64,000 nucleotides of DNA, from contig CBDBZX010000001.1 in assembly GCA_965213645.1 (NCBI GenBank), forward strand, positions 1 to 64,000, given 5' to 3'. The notes beneath the pieces are model-generated. The model was given only the letters and a program-made list of their open reading frames with translations, was not told where the DNA came from and ran no database searches. Source of the stretch: CBDBZX01 sp965213645 (GTDB lineage Bacteria; Deinococcota; Deinococci; Deinococcales; Trueperaceae). Each line of letters begins with the position of its first letter. Position 1 is the first letter of the stretch. Positions 26,447 to 37,729 of the stretch are shown here, piece after piece. Made by a program: the position numbers and the translations under genes.

Positions 26447-26993
26447 TGCTCGTTTCCGTTACAAGGTGCGTCATGGGAACGTCGAAGAGGTCCTTCGGAA
26501 GCTCTGGGACAACGAGCGCGTCGGTAGTGACACCGATAAAAGGTGTATCTTTATGCAGTTTCGGCAGAAGGCGGTCGTAGTAGCCGCGCCCGTAGCCTAA
26601 ACGTGTACCCCTTCGGTCGAAACACAGTCCCGGCACGAGGGCTAGGTCAACCTCTTGGGGGTCAACCCTTGAAGAGGTCGAGGCGGGCTGCAGGTAGCCG
26701 TAGGGGTGGGGCTCGAGCCCTCCATCTAGCCTATGCACCGTCAAATTTCGGTCCGTCTCCCAAGTACGCGTGACGTAAAAAATTTTCTCCTGCTCAGTGA
26801 GAGGCGCTAGGTCGATTTCTGAGCCGAACGCGAGATAGACTAGGATATGTTCGGCGTTCCCGAAAGGCGACCAAGAGGTCAAATGCTCGGTGACTTGCTG
26901 GCTGATCTCGCGGATATGAAGTTCTGAGCGAACCTCTTTCGCCCACGCACGCCACACCTGCTTCGAATCGGTTGCGATAGGTTGCAAAGTCAC
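26433..26993 (-). CDS. 5-formyltetrahydrofolate cyclo-ligase
   Basis: 186 aa. The family signature GLCFDRRGTRLGYGRGYYDRLL, with the ATP/folate-binding Gly/Tyr-rich loop, is intact. HILVYLAFGSEIDLAPL is a further conserved region. The enzyme converts 5-formyl-THF to 5,10-methenyl-THF with ATP. I choose GTG 26993 rather than 27032: a promoter with TTGGCA, 17-nt spacing and TAGACT ends 7 nt before this GTG, so the longer frame would start upstream of the transcript. Confidence 0.93.
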   Translation of the reverse strand: MTLQPIATDSKQVWRAWAKEVRSELHIREISQQVTEHLTSWSPFGNAEHILVYLAFGSEIDLAPLTEQEKIFYVTRTWETDRNLTVHRLDGGLEPHPYGYLQPASTSSRVDPQEVDLALVPGLCFDRRGTRLGYGRGYYDRLLPKLHKDTPFIGVTTDALVVPELPKDLFDVPMTHLVTETSIKPL

Positions 26994-27000
26994 GAGATAG

Positions 27001-27029
27001 AGTCTAACTGAAGCGTGTGCTCGTGCCAA
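27001..27029 (-). promoter_or_regulatory. Leaderless promoter of the cyclo-ligase gene
   Basis: On the minus strand TTGGCA (27029-27024), 17 bases, then TAGACT (27006-27001), then 7 bases to GTG 26993. The short distance leaves no room for a ribosome binding site. Confidence 0.65.
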
Positions 27030-27064
27030 CATCTGTTCCGCGAGAGAGGCGCATACTAAACGTT

Positions 27065-27490
27065 ATGACAACGACTAAAAAAACAACCGTTTATCATCTC
27101 GTGGATAAACGCTTTTTGGGCGAAACACCCGACAAGATGCAGGTCATGATCGACGGGGAAGACTACGCCCAGAGCGGAATGCGCCCGATGGAACTCCTTC
27201 TAAACGCCGTAGGCGCGTGCGCTGCGTATGACATCGTGGAGATGCTCAAAAAGCGGCGCTTGGAAATCAGAGATTATAAAATCGAGTTGGAGGGCGAACG
27301 CGCCGACGGAACGCCTAAATACTATACGCATATCCGCGCTAAACACATCTTCGATGTTCCTGGCTTAGACCAAAAAACAGCGGAGCGCTTTGTAGATTTG
27401 GGTATGAACAAGTACTGCTCGGTGGCGGCGAGCTTAAAGTCTGAGATTTCGTTTGAGGTCGTCTTAGAGCACGAAGCAGTATCAGTTTAG
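27065..27490 (+). CDS. OsmC-family peroxiredoxin-like protein
   Basis: 141 aa. MRPMELLLNAVGACAAYDIVEML contains the first conserved Cys and MNKYCSVAASLKSE the second, the thiol pair of OsmC/YhfA proteins that reduce organic hydroperoxides or act on thiols. The ATG at 27065 follows CATACT by 7 nt with no ribosome binding site, another likely leaderless start. The divergent neighbour is the cyclo-ligase gene. The YhfA-like subgroup is more likely than classical OsmC from the 'PMELLLNAVGACAA' context. Confidence 0.92.
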   Translation: MTTTKKTTVYHLVDKRFLGETPDKMQVMIDGEDYAQSGMRPMELLLNAVGACAAYDIVEMLKKRRLEIRDYKIELEGERADGTPKYYTHIRAKHIFDVPGLDQKTAERFVDLGMNKYCSVAASLKSEISFEVVLEHEAVSV

Positions 27491-27625
27491 GTTTCCGAGT
27501 TTTACCGAAAGTCAGCCCCGAAACATCCGCACTAAACTCACCTCTCTAAAATACCCCCTATAGATATATCTCGAGAAAGTGTTAGAAGAGGTCATGACGC
27601 TACTTAAACGAACCGAGAGGTCAGC

Positions 27626-27874
27626 ATGGTAAAAATCCACCGCCGCTACTACAACCTCACGCTCGCCGCGCTCATGAGCGGGCTAATGTCGCTGATCATC
27701 GCGTTTGTGCTTACATTACTGAATGAGGGTCTAGGTGCAAGCTTTGTACCGATCTGGTTGCGCGGTTTCTTCGCATCCTGGGCGACCTCTTTGCCCGTTG
27801 CGGTTTTTGTATTGCCTTTAGTGCGCCGCTTGATCGAACCGCTTTTCGTAGACGTGCCTGCGCCACAACGTTAA
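27626..27874 (+). CDS. DUF2798 small membrane protein
   Basis: 82 aa with two transmembrane helices (LAALMSGLMSLIIAFVLTLL and LRGFFASWATSLPVAVFVLP). The pattern, including SGLMS near the first helix and PVAxFVLPxVRRL near the end, matches DUF2798. The function is unknown. GAGAGGTCAGC precedes the ATG. Its 3' end overlaps the convergent HAD gene by 4 bases. Confidence 0.85.
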   Translation: MVKIHRRYYNLTLAALMSGLMSLIIAFVLTLLNEGLGASFVPIWLRGFFASWATSLPVAVFVLPLVRRLIEPLFVDVPAPQR

Positions 27875-28593
27875 GCAAGACGAGAAACAATCCTTAAGAT
27901 ATCTTCAGGTCTCTCTACACCTGCGTCGGGCTGACTTCTGTCATCCGCCTCCGCGTCTATCTTCTGCCAAATCGTGCGCATTCCGAGCGCTTTGGCTGGG
28001 CGAACGTCTTTACGAAGACTGTCGCCAACCATCACAACTTTTTCAGCAGGGAGTTGCCACGCCTCTAAAACTGCCTTGAAAAGTTGAGGGCTGGGCTTAC
28101 GAAAACCGAACTCCGCCGAGGTGATAAACGGCTCTAACATCTCGCGGACGCCGAGCTTCGTGACGATGCCATCGATAAGGTGATGCGAGCGGGTGTTAGA
28201 AATGACGGCGAGTTTGACCTGTGTTCGAAGCGTTCGGATAACCTCTACAATGTCCGGTAGCACAACGCTTCCCGCTATTTCCGGCGTGTAGAAGGCGTGC
28301 TCGAGCCTCCCCACCCCTCCCTCATCTAAACGAACACCGTGCTTCTTCGTAATCTCGACAAGCGCCTCGCTCGTCGTATTGATTTGCCGGAAGTCCTTAC
28401 CCTCTTTGGGCGAGTGTCGCCGTAATGAGATTAAGTCGCGGGTAAACGCTTCGCCGTCTAGGTTGTATCCCCAACCTCTTAGCGTCAGCGCCGCCGCCCA
28501 AGCGTTCGCGCGCTCGAAATGCTCAAAGTTCGAATAGATAAGCGTGCCGCCCACATCAAAGATAACCCCTTCCACACTTTTGCCTGACTCCAT
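27871..28593 (-). CDS. HAD-superfamily hydrolase
   Basis: 240 aa. Motif I is VIFDVGGTLIY, with nucleophile Asp; the usual second Asp is Gly, as in several HAD subfamilies. Motif II is VISNTRS, motif III has Lys in FGFRKPSPQLF, and motif IV is VMVGDSLRKDV. The helical cap between motifs I and II suggests a phosphoglycolate-phosphatase-like fold. The substrate cannot be assigned. It is divergent from the amidase gene. Confidence 0.92.
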   Translation of the reverse strand: MESGKSVEGVIFDVGGTLIYSNFEHFERANAWAAALTLRGWGYNLDGEAFTRDLISLRRHSPKEGKDFRQINTTSEALVEITKKHGVRLDEGGVGRLEHAFYTPEIAGSVVLPDIVEVIRTLRTQVKLAVISNTRSHHLIDGIVTKLGVREMLEPFITSAEFGFRKPSPQLFKAVLEAWQLPAEKVVMVGDSLRKDVRPAKALGMRTIWQKIDAEADDRSQPDAGVERPEDILRIVSRLA

Positions 28594-28624
28594 AGTGATA
28601 GTTTAAGCGCGTGCAAGGTCCGCT

Positions 28625-29236
28625 GTGAACATCGTCCGAAAACCCGTCTCGCCCAACAACTACCGCGAAGGGCGAGGAGGGCAGCGCCCTGACCTTATCG
28701 TCATCCACGTAACGCAGGGGGAGAAGGGGGCGGTTGCGAAATGGTTCAGCAGCCCTAGAGCCCAAGTGAGCGCCCACTACCTCGTAACGAAATTAGGTGA
28801 GGTTTGGCAGTTTGTGGATGAAGCGGACACCGCGTTTCATGCGGGTGATTATGACGTCAACTTGCGCTCGGTTGGACTCGAGCACGAAGGCGTCGGTCCG
28901 AACTACCGTCCGAACGAGGTGCAGTTAGAGGCGTCCGTTAGGTTAGCCGTGCAGATTTGCAAGCGGTGGAACTTAGAGCCGAACGGCGCAACGATTCAGC
29001 CGCACAGAGCGTTCCGGGCGACGCGCTGCCCGGCAGATTTTCCGGTGGAGAGGTATATCAGTATGGTCGAGCAAGAGGTGGGAGCCGAACAAGAGGTTGG
29101 CGAGACACAAAATAGAGAGGTGCGCATCTTCGACCCGCGCACGAACGAACCCATCGGCGTGGGAACGCTCGTGGCGGGCACGGATAAGGTCTACGTGAAA
29201 ACGTTGCATATCGACTTCACATCTGACACCAAATAG
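28625..29236 (+). CDS. N-acetylmuramoyl-L-alanine amidase (Amidase_2)
   Basis: 203 aa, GTG start. The zinc amidase fold is seen in LIVIHVTQGEKGAVAKWF (first His), VSAHYLVTKLGEVWQFV, NLRSVGLEHEGV and IQPHRAFRATRCPADFP (the second zinc His region). It would cleave the bond between muramic acid and the stem peptide. No signal peptide is visible, so export is uncertain and a role in recycling or lysis is possible. A C-terminal extension of about 50 residues has no recognisable domain. Confidence 0.9.
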   Translation: MNIVRKPVSPNNYREGRGGQRPDLIVIHVTQGEKGAVAKWFSSPRAQVSAHYLVTKLGEVWQFVDEADTAFHAGDYDVNLRSVGLEHEGVGPNYRPNEVQLEASVRLAVQICKRWNLEPNGATIQPHRAFRATRCPADFPVERYISMVEQEVGAEQEVGETQNREVRIFDPRTNEPIGVGTLVAGTDKVYVKTLHIDFTSDTK

Positions 29237-29281
29237 CGCCGCCCTTAAAGACTTCGGAAGAGGTTTTTGCTAGGCTAGCGT

Positions 29282-31360
29282 ATGACAGACATCAACCTGC
29301 GCGACCCGAGCCTCTACTTCAACCGCGAGCTGTCGTGGCTCAAGTTTAACGAGCGCGTGTTGGAAGAGGCGGTAGATGAGGACAACCCTCTTTTAGAGCG
29401 GCTTAAATTCCTAGCGATTTTTAGCACCAACTTAGATGAATTCATCATGATCCGCTACGCGGGTCTCAAGGAGCAGATATCGGCGGGCATCGTCTCCCCG
29501 AGCTTCGACGGCATGACGCCCGCCGAGCAAGTGAAAGCGGTTTCCGAAGAATTGCATCCGATGGTGACGCGCCACCGGCACATTTTGGCGAGGGAGGTGC
29601 TCCCCGCTTTGGAAGAGCACGGGCTCTTCGTCGTGCCGATGGAGAAACTTACGGACGCGGACTGCGAAGAGGTCAATGCGTACTTCGAGAGCGCGCTCTT
29701 TCCCGTACTAACGCCTTTAGCGGTGGATTCCGGGCATCCTTTCCCGAGGCTGCCGAACCTCTCCTTCTCGCTCATGCTAGAGCTTTACGACGAACTGCGT
29801 AACGAGAAGAAGACCGCCGTCGTGCAGGTCCCAAGCGTGTTGCCGCGCTTTTTACGTCTACCGGCGCAACGTGACGCGCCGCACCGTTTTGTGCTGTCCG
29901 AAGAGGTCATCCGGGCGAAGGTGGGGGCGCTCTTTCCGGGTCATGAGGTCTTGCGCGCGCACGCTTTTAGGCTCACGCGCAACGCGGATATCGAAATCGC
30001 TGAGGACGAAGCCGACGACCTCTTGCAGGTGATTCAAGATGAGGTGCGCAAGAGGCGTTGGGGGGACGCGGTGAGGCTCGAGGTGTCTCAAGACATGCCC
30101 GGCGCATGGCGCGAGTATCTGCAGGAGACCTTGGAGTTGGAGGCGTTCGATGTTTACCGCGTCCCGAACTATTTAAGCGTTGCCGACTTTATGGAACTCG
30201 CCCTGCTCAACATGCCCGAGCTGCGCTATCCACCTTTCAACACGCGCCTTCCTACCGAGTACCGAGGGACAAAAGACATCTTCTCTGTAGTGCGTGAGCA
30301 AGACGTGTTTATCCATCACCCTTTTCACGCCTTCGACTCGGTCCTCAACATGATTGAACAAGCCGCCGAAGACCCGAACGTCTTAGCGATTAAACAGACC
30401 CTTTACCGCGTCGGCAACAAGTCGCCCGTGGTGGCGGCGCTCGCGAAGGCTGCGGGCAACGGCAAGCTCGTCACCGCGCTAGTCGAGTTAAAAGCCCGTT
30501 TCGACGAAGAGAACAACATCGTCTGGGCGCGGGAGTTGGAGCAGTCGGGCGTGCACGTCGTCTACGGCGTTATCGGTCTCAAAACCCACTGCAAGGCGCT
30601 CCTCATCGTGCGGCGCGAGGGCGACCAGATTCGCCGCTATGTGCACATGGGAACGGGCAACTACAACCCCGGTACGAGCACCATCTATACGGACTTCGCC
30701 CTGCTCTCTGCCGACCCCGACCTAGCAGCGGACACCTCGGAACTCTTCAACTACATTACAGGCTTCTCCAAACAGCACGCTTGGCGTAAACTCTGGATCG
30801 CACCTGAGACGTTGCGAGAAAGGGTTTTAGAGGCGATTGAACGCGAAGAGGCGCACGCGAAAGCGGGCGAAAAGGGTCAGATTGTCGCTAAGATGAACTC
30901 GCTCGTAGACCCAAAGGTGATTCGCGCCTTATATCGCGCCTCCCAAGCGGGCGTCGAAATCGACCTCATCGTGCGGGGGATTTGCTGCTTGCGTCCTGGC
31001 GTGAAAGGGGTGAGTGAAAAGATTCGCGTGCGGAGCATTGTCGGGCGGTTTTTGGAGCACTCGAGGGGTTTCTACTTCTACAATAACGGCAAAGAAGACC
31101 TCTACATCGGCTCAGCCGACTGGATGCAGCGCAACTTAAACCGCCGCGTCGAGGCAGTCTTCCCAATCGAAGACTCACGGCTCAAGAAGAAAGTGATGCA
31201 AGTTTTCAATTTAGCTTTGCGCGACAACGAGAAGGCTAGGGAGTTGCAAGCGGACGGATGTTATACGCCCGTTAAGCGAAAAGTCGGGCAGAAGCGCCTC
31301 AACTCGCAAGAGCGGCTCTTGGAGCTTTCGGCGCGGCGCTTGGCGCAGGTGGGGCGTTAA
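29282..31360 (+). CDS. ppk1: Polyphosphate kinase 1
   Basis: 692 aa, the usual PPK1 length. N-terminal domain: LYFNRELSWLKFNERVLEEA. Head: IFSTNLDEFIMIRYAGL. Catalytic domains: VLAIKQTLYRVGNKSPVVAAL, the phosphorylated His in GLKTHCKALLIVRREG (His436), YVHMGTGNYNPGTS and YIGSADWMQRNLNRRVE. It makes polyphosphate from ATP at the membrane face. The ATG at 29282 follows TAGGCT by 5 nt, again without a ribosome binding site. Repeat copy F lies downstream. Confidence 0.97.
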   Translation: MTDINLRDPSLYFNRELSWLKFNERVLEEAVDEDNPLLERLKFLAIFSTNLDEFIMIRYAGLKEQISAGIVSPSFDGMTPAEQVKAVSEELHPMVTRHRHILAREVLPALEEHGLFVVPMEKLTDADCEEVNAYFESALFPVLTPLAVDSGHPFPRLPNLSFSLMLELYDELRNEKKTAVVQVPSVLPRFLRLPAQRDAPHRFVLSEEVIRAKVGALFPGHEVLRAHAFRLTRNADIEIAEDEADDLLQVIQDEVRKRRWGDAVRLEVSQDMPGAWREYLQETLELEAFDVYRVPNYLSVADFMELALLNMPELRYPPFNTRLPTEYRGTKDIFSVVREQDVFIHHPFHAFDSVLNMIEQAAEDPNVLAIKQTLYRVGNKSPVVAALAKAAGNGKLVTALVELKARFDEENNIVWARELEQSGVHVVYGVIGLKTHCKALLIVRREGDQIRRYVHMGTGNYNPGTSTIYTDFALLSADPDLAADTSELFNYITGFSKQHAWRKLWIAPETLRERVLEAIEREEAHAKAGEKGQIVAKMNSLVDPKVIRALYRASQAGVEIDLIVRGICCLRPGVKGVSEKIRVRSIVGRFLEHSRGFYFYNNGKEDLYIGSADWMQRNLNRRVEAVFPIEDSRLKKKVMQVFNLALRDNEKARELQADGCYTPVKRKVGQKRLNSQERLLELSARRLAQVGR

Positions 31361-31426
31361 GCTTTAGCCTCGAAGCGTGTGACTTCCTATCGTAGTAATT
31401 TTGTTAGAACACTAGAGCGAACGGCC

Positions 31427-31501
31427 GCAGGTATTATCACAAAGGTGTGAGCTAAACATCGCTTTGTAGAGTGAGAGCGTTTATGACCAGATAATACCTG
31501 C
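31427..31501. repeat. Interspersed ~76-nt inverted repeat, copy F
   Basis: Perfect 12-bp inverted ends GCAGGTATTATC and GATAATACCTGC enclose 51 nt. Read on the minus strand its interior (CTGGTCATAAACGCTCTC, AAAGCG) lines up with copy C. Confidence 0.85.
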
Positions 31502-31503
31502 TA

Positions 31504-31752
31504 TCACGCCTGAATCGGACCACGCGGTACGCTTTCTAGCTCCTCTTCATCACCATCCGCCACCGCGTACCCCGTCTGCAAGCCCATCAGATACCCGAGC
31601 TTGAGCATGAACATGATCGTGTCGGCGTCCCCTTGCGCGATGCGCTCTAAAACGTACTCCCTCGTCCCTTCGGGCAGTTCGACGCCAGCAATGTCCTCAT
31701 CATGGCGTTCAGCCATCTCTTCTAAAAAGGCGCGGATGGCTTCTTTACTCAT
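31504..31752 (-). CDS. Small protein of unknown function next to mgsA
   Basis: 82 aa, acidic (many Glu and Asp), with a central hydrophobic helix (MFMLKLGYLMGLQTGYAVA). I do not recognise a family. It starts 8 bases before the mgsA stop on the same strand, so it is translationally coupled to methylglyoxal synthase. The N-terminal helix AIRAFLEEMAERHDEDIAGV suggests a small all-helical soluble protein. A role in carbon overflow is guesswork from the neighbour. Confidence 0.7.
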   Translation of the reverse strand: MSKEAIRAFLEEMAERHDEDIAGVELPEGTREYVLERIAQGDADTIMFMLKLGYLMGLQTGYAVADGDEEELESVPRGPIQA

Positions 31753-32149
31753 TTTCTGCTCCTACCGTGTCTTGCTCCAACTGCTCCTCCAACCACGCGA
31801 TGATCGCCTCGGCGCTCCCTAAGTTCGTCGCAAGCGGTATCTCGTGAACGTCACAGATGCGCATCAGGGCGGATACGTCGGGCTCGTGCGGCTGCGCGGT
31901 CAAGGGGTCGCGGAAGAAGATCACCGCCATGACCTTCTCCTCGGCGATACGTGCGCCGACTTGCAAGTCGCCCCCTTGCGGACCGGACATGAGGCGCTCT
32001 ACGTTTAAGTGACTCTTATTCTGCAACATGCCGCCCGTGGTACTCGTGGCGATGAGGGGGAACTTTCGCAAGATGTCGGCGTGGTCTTTGGCGAAGATGG
32101 CAAGGTCCAACTTCTTCTTGTCGTGTGCGATTAGAGCGACGGCTTTCAT
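31745..32149 (-). CDS. mgsA: Methylglyoxal synthase
   Basis: 134 aa. Family motifs: VALIAHDKKKLDLAIFAKDH at the start, STTGGMLQNKS (phosphate binding), MSGPQGGDLQVGARIAE with the catalytic Asp, and FFRDPLTAQPHEPDV. The enzyme converts dihydroxyacetone phosphate to methylglyoxal and phosphate, a bypass relieving sugar-phosphate stress. The ATG follows TACACT by 5 nt, suggesting a leaderless transcript. It is followed by the 82-aa gene in the same operon. Confidence 0.95.
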   Translation of the reverse strand: MKAVALIAHDKKKLDLAIFAKDHADILRKFPLIATSTTGGMLQNKSHLNVERLMSGPQGGDLQVGARIAEEKVMAVIFFRDPLTAQPHEPDVSALMRICDVHEIPLATNLGSAEAIIAWLEEQLEQDTVGAENE

Positions 32150-32241
32150 GCTTTAGTGTACGGCACTTTGGTTGAGGGGGCTGTCTGTGGAGAGGTTCAG
32201 CCTTGAGGCGATGCTAAAGTTGAGCTAAGAGAGGTAGAGAA

Positions 32242-32470
32242 GTGCAAATCAACCTTACAGATGCCAAAGCGCACCTATCCAAGCTGATTGAAAGAGCCCT
32301 AGCAGGTGAAGAGGTCGTCATCAGCAAGCGCGGCGAGCCGCTGGTCAAGCTCGTACCTTATGAACATGACACCAGCCAATATGAGCGTCCGTATTTGGGA
32401 GGGTGAGGTGTGGATGGCGGAGGATTTTGACGAGTTGCCCGAAGACCTCTTGAGGATGTTTATGGGATAG
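32242..32470 (+). pseudogene. Phd/YefM-type antitoxin, frameshifted
   Basis: GTG 32242 (GAGG upstream) gives VQINLTDAKAHLSKLIERAL and EEVVISKRGEPLVKLVPYE, the Phd/YefM DNA-binding half. After YERP the frame stops at TGA. One base out of phase it continues VWMAEDFDELPEDLLRMFMG, the typical toxin-binding tail, to TAG at 32468-32470. The total length of 229 nt is one base over a multiple of three. No PIN or other toxin gene is adjacent, so it is an orphan remnant or a sequencing error. Confidence 0.72.
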
Positions 32471-32487
32471 GCTCGAGCCACCTCTTC

Positions 32488-33174
32488 CTATTGAAATAAA
32501 TTAGGTAACTGCTCGATTGGAATTCCTAGCTCCTCGAGTTTTGTTATCAAAATGGTTAGATTCGCTCCCCATTGAGTGGTTTTGCCAATTCCACGCGAAG
32601 CCCTCTGTAGCATTTTGAATGACCTACTAATTTTCCTCGCGTCAGGCTCACTACTTTCAACCTCTTCTTGTAGCGTTTCTAAAATATCGGAAGCATCTTC
32701 CTGTTTTTCATCAGGTAGTTCCGAGAGATTACTTTTAAGCTGCTCGAGTAACCTGACAATTTCAGCCGAGTTAGCGTTAATATTCTGAGTGACGTTGGCT
32801 GTACTATTCGGACCAGTTTGTAAAGCTCCAACAGGTCCGTTGATAGTTATTATTTGAGGTGGGTTGCCAGTTTGAGATTGTATCTCTTGTTCTACTGAAG
32901 TTGGAGCACCTGCATGGTAAGCCTCAACATCCCTATATGCCTTACCAGTTATCGAAAACACATCCGTGCTATCCGCAGAAAGATATGCGTTCTGAGCTAA
33001 AATCTGCAATTGATGTTTGTTTACTCGCGCCCCGGTAGTATCAATACCTTCCATAATGAAATCACCTGCATGGAAAGACCTCACCTGAAATTGTTCAGGT
33101 ATCTCTCCCGCTTTCACCTTATAAACCAATTGAATTAGTAGCTCAGTTGCGGTTTGATTTAGATTCCCTATCAT
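32488..33174 (-). CDS. Accessory protein with GPVGALQTG motif
   Basis: 228 aa, AT-rich compared with neighbours. I cannot assign a family. The middle holds IITINGPVGALQTGPNSTANV followed by a predicted amphipathic helix and a long acidic helical region (LEQLKSNLSELPDEKQEDAS). GxVGAxQTGxxSxAxV segments recur in uncharacterised accessory and defence-associated bacterial proteins, as far as I recall, where they may form a short beta-repeat. It sits between a broken antitoxin and the rRNA promoter region, consistent with a small accessory insertion. Confidence 0.68.
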   Translation of the reverse strand: MIGNLNQTATELLIQLVYKVKAGEIPEQFQVRSFHAGDFIMEGIDTTGARVNKHQLQILAQNAYLSADSTDVFSITGKAYRDVEAYHAGAPTSVEQEIQSQTGNPPQIITINGPVGALQTGPNSTANVTQNINANSAEIVRLLEQLKSNLSELPDEKQEDASDILETLQEEVESSEPDARKISRSFKMLQRASRGIGKTTQWGANLTILITKLEELGIPIEQLPNLFQ

Positions 33175-33357
33175 TCAAAAAGTATAACTTCTGAACCGCT
33201 TTTCCTTAGCTAACGCAAGTAAGAGCGCATTTCTCGAGCCCATTCTGCCTCTTTCCCAAAACTCAATTCTAGCGTCCCTCACAACAAAAGCGCGTGATAA
33301 ACCTCTCGTGAAAGAGCCCTGAAGTGGGGAAAGCCTCGAATTCATGTATCTTGGGGG

Positions 33358-33387
33358 TTGACACGTCTCGGGCTGTAGGTGTATACT
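33358..33387 (+). promoter_or_regulatory. Sigma-70-type promoter of the 23S-5S operon
   Basis: TTGACA at 33358-33363, 18-bp spacer, TATACT at 33382-33387. It lies about 120 bases before the mature 23S start. The GTCTCGGG before the -10 is GC-rich. The 183 bases from 33175 to 33357 hold no gene. Confidence 0.8.
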
Positions 33388-33414
33388 ATTTTTTGTCGCT
33401 CGAAAGAGCCGACA

Positions 33415-33445
33415 GCGAACAATGACAAGCGAATAAGAGTGATTG
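33415..33445 (+). other. Processing stem, 5' half (pre-23S)
   Basis: This segment (GCG, CAATGA, CGAATA, GAGTGATTG blocks) pairs with 36461-36486 (CAATCACTC, TATTCG, TCATTG, CGC) across the 23S gene. It has the layout of an RNase III processing stem. Confidence 0.78.
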
Positions 33446-33510
33446 AGCATCCAAAAACGTAATTGAGTTTAGGCTCAAAAGCGTGTCTAGAATAGCTTTT
33501 ATTGAAATAA

Positions 33511-36444
<2,934 letters not shown>

Positions 36445-36460
36445 ATTCTGGACTTATTTT

Positions 36461-36486
36461 CAATCACTCCTATTCGTCATTGTCGC
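36461..36486 (+). other. Processing stem, 3' half (pre-23S)
   Basis: It complements 33415-33445 in blocks of 9, 6, 6 and 3 bp, closing a long helix around the 23S precursor. Confidence 0.78.
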
Positions 36487-36569
36487 AATACTCGAGGATT
36501 CATCTAGTTTGATGTCATCGCTTTTTATAATTATTGCGTTTGATATGAGATGATACCTCTCTATCTTTT

Positions 36570-36687
<118 letters not shown>

Positions 36688-36752
36688 TTTATTTCAAGAC
36701 TCATGAGGTGTTGCCCGCTTGGGTAGCGCCTCTTATTTTTAAGCTGAATACA

Positions 36753-36821
36753 TGGGTATCTGAAACGAAAAAATAGACACCGCAGTTTTGACTGATAGCG
36801 TCTTTTGATGGATGATACCCA
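36753..36821. repeat. Interspersed inverted repeat, copy G (divergent)
   Basis: TGGGTATC at the left and GATGATACCCA at the right are inverted ends 69 nt apart. The interior GATAGCGTCTTTTGATGG is only loosely like other copies. It directly precedes tRNA-Gly. Confidence 0.55.
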
Positions 36822-36825
36822 CCCT

Positions 36826-36901
<76 letters not shown>

Positions 36902-36908
36902 AAGAATT

Positions 36909-36938
36909 AAGGCTCCGTTTCTGACGGAGTCTTTTTTT
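36909..36938 (+). terminator. Rho-independent terminator of the rRNA operon
   Basis: A 10-bp stem (AAGGCTCCGT / ACGGAGTCTT, one G-U) with loop TTCTG, followed by a T-run (CTTTTTTTG). Confidence 0.9.
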
Positions 36939-37010
36939 GTGTTTTATCCGCTTCAATCTTCTCTTCTCGAATCTGCCCAATTTACGGTAAGCTAGCAAGA
37001 GGAGGACATC

Positions 37011-37142
37011 GTGGAAACGTTTATCGAAATTATGTTTTACAGCACGCTGGTCTTTGGTGGCATCACGGCGACGGCGGCGGCATTTGTTTATGTCGGTCAC
37101 CTCTTAGCGGAGGAAGCGGTAGAGCCGGAGGATGCGCACTAA
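37011..37142 (+). CDS. Small membrane protein, 43 aa
   Basis: GTG 37011 has a strong ribosome binding site (AGAGGAGG, 5 nt upstream). The peptide reads METFIEIMFYSTLVFGGITA and continues with AATAAAFVYVGHLLAEE-like composition, giving one transmembrane helix and an acidic tail (EEAVEPEDAH). I know no family. It lies 16 bases upstream of another membrane protein gene, and the two could form an operon. The strong ribosome binding site and clear topology make it more than a chance ORF. Confidence 0.65.
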   Translation: METFIEIMFYSTLVFGGITATAAAFVYVGHLLAEEAVEPEDAH

Positions 37143-37158
37143 GTTGGCGTAGTAAGGT

Positions 37159-37665
37159 GTGTTTCAGACTGTTCAACAATTTATAAAGAGTGACGCGCCG
37201 ACGAAATCTCAAGCAGCGCTTAGTTTGCGCTTTGTTTTCGCGCTTGCGTTTTGGGGTCAGCTCAGTGTGGTGGTGGTGCTCTGGTTGGCGTTGCTGCTTT
37301 TTGTAGAACCGCTCGAGCGCCCCCTTCCCTTCACTAGCGAAGCGCTAATAGGATTAACGGTTCTTCAACTTTTTGTAGCGCTTTTCATAGGACGTTTGGT
37401 GGCGCACACAAATATCAACGCGAGAAACGTTCCTGAAAACGTACAAGAGGGCAAAGGCGGCGCTTTGTCCGCCGTGATTGCGCAAGGAGTGATTCTCTCG
37501 ACGCCGGCTTGGTTTGCGCTCTTTGCGTGGCTTGTAGGAACTGAACTGCGCACCCTCCTTATTTTGTTGGCGGTGCTCGGATTCTACTATTTACTCGGAT
37601 TTCTGTTTGCAGGTTCCTATACGCAGATGGCACTCTCGAGCCAGAAGAAACCGGCTGAATCTTAA
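37159..37665 (+). CDS. Four-helix membrane protein of unknown function
   Basis: 168 aa from GTG 37159. Hydrophobic segments are at about residues 22-49 (LRFVFALAFWGQLSVVVVLW), 64-82, 104-123 and 130-152. The middle has a hydrophilic loop AHTNINARNVPENVQEGKGG. No family recognised. AAGG lies close before the start. It follows the 43-aa gene and precedes chrA by 65 bases. Confidence 0.75.
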   Translation: MFQTVQQFIKSDAPTKSQAALSLRFVFALAFWGQLSVVVVLWLALLLFVEPLERPLPFTSEALIGLTVLQLFVALFIGRLVAHTNINARNVPENVQEGKGGALSAVIAQGVILSTPAWFALFAWLVGTELRTLLILLAVLGFYYLLGFLFAGSYTQMALSSQKKPAES

Positions 37666-37729
37666 ATTTGTGCCCAGCTCGAGCCTCATAACAATATTCT
37701 GACCCTAAGAACGTGGTAGAAATCAGGCT

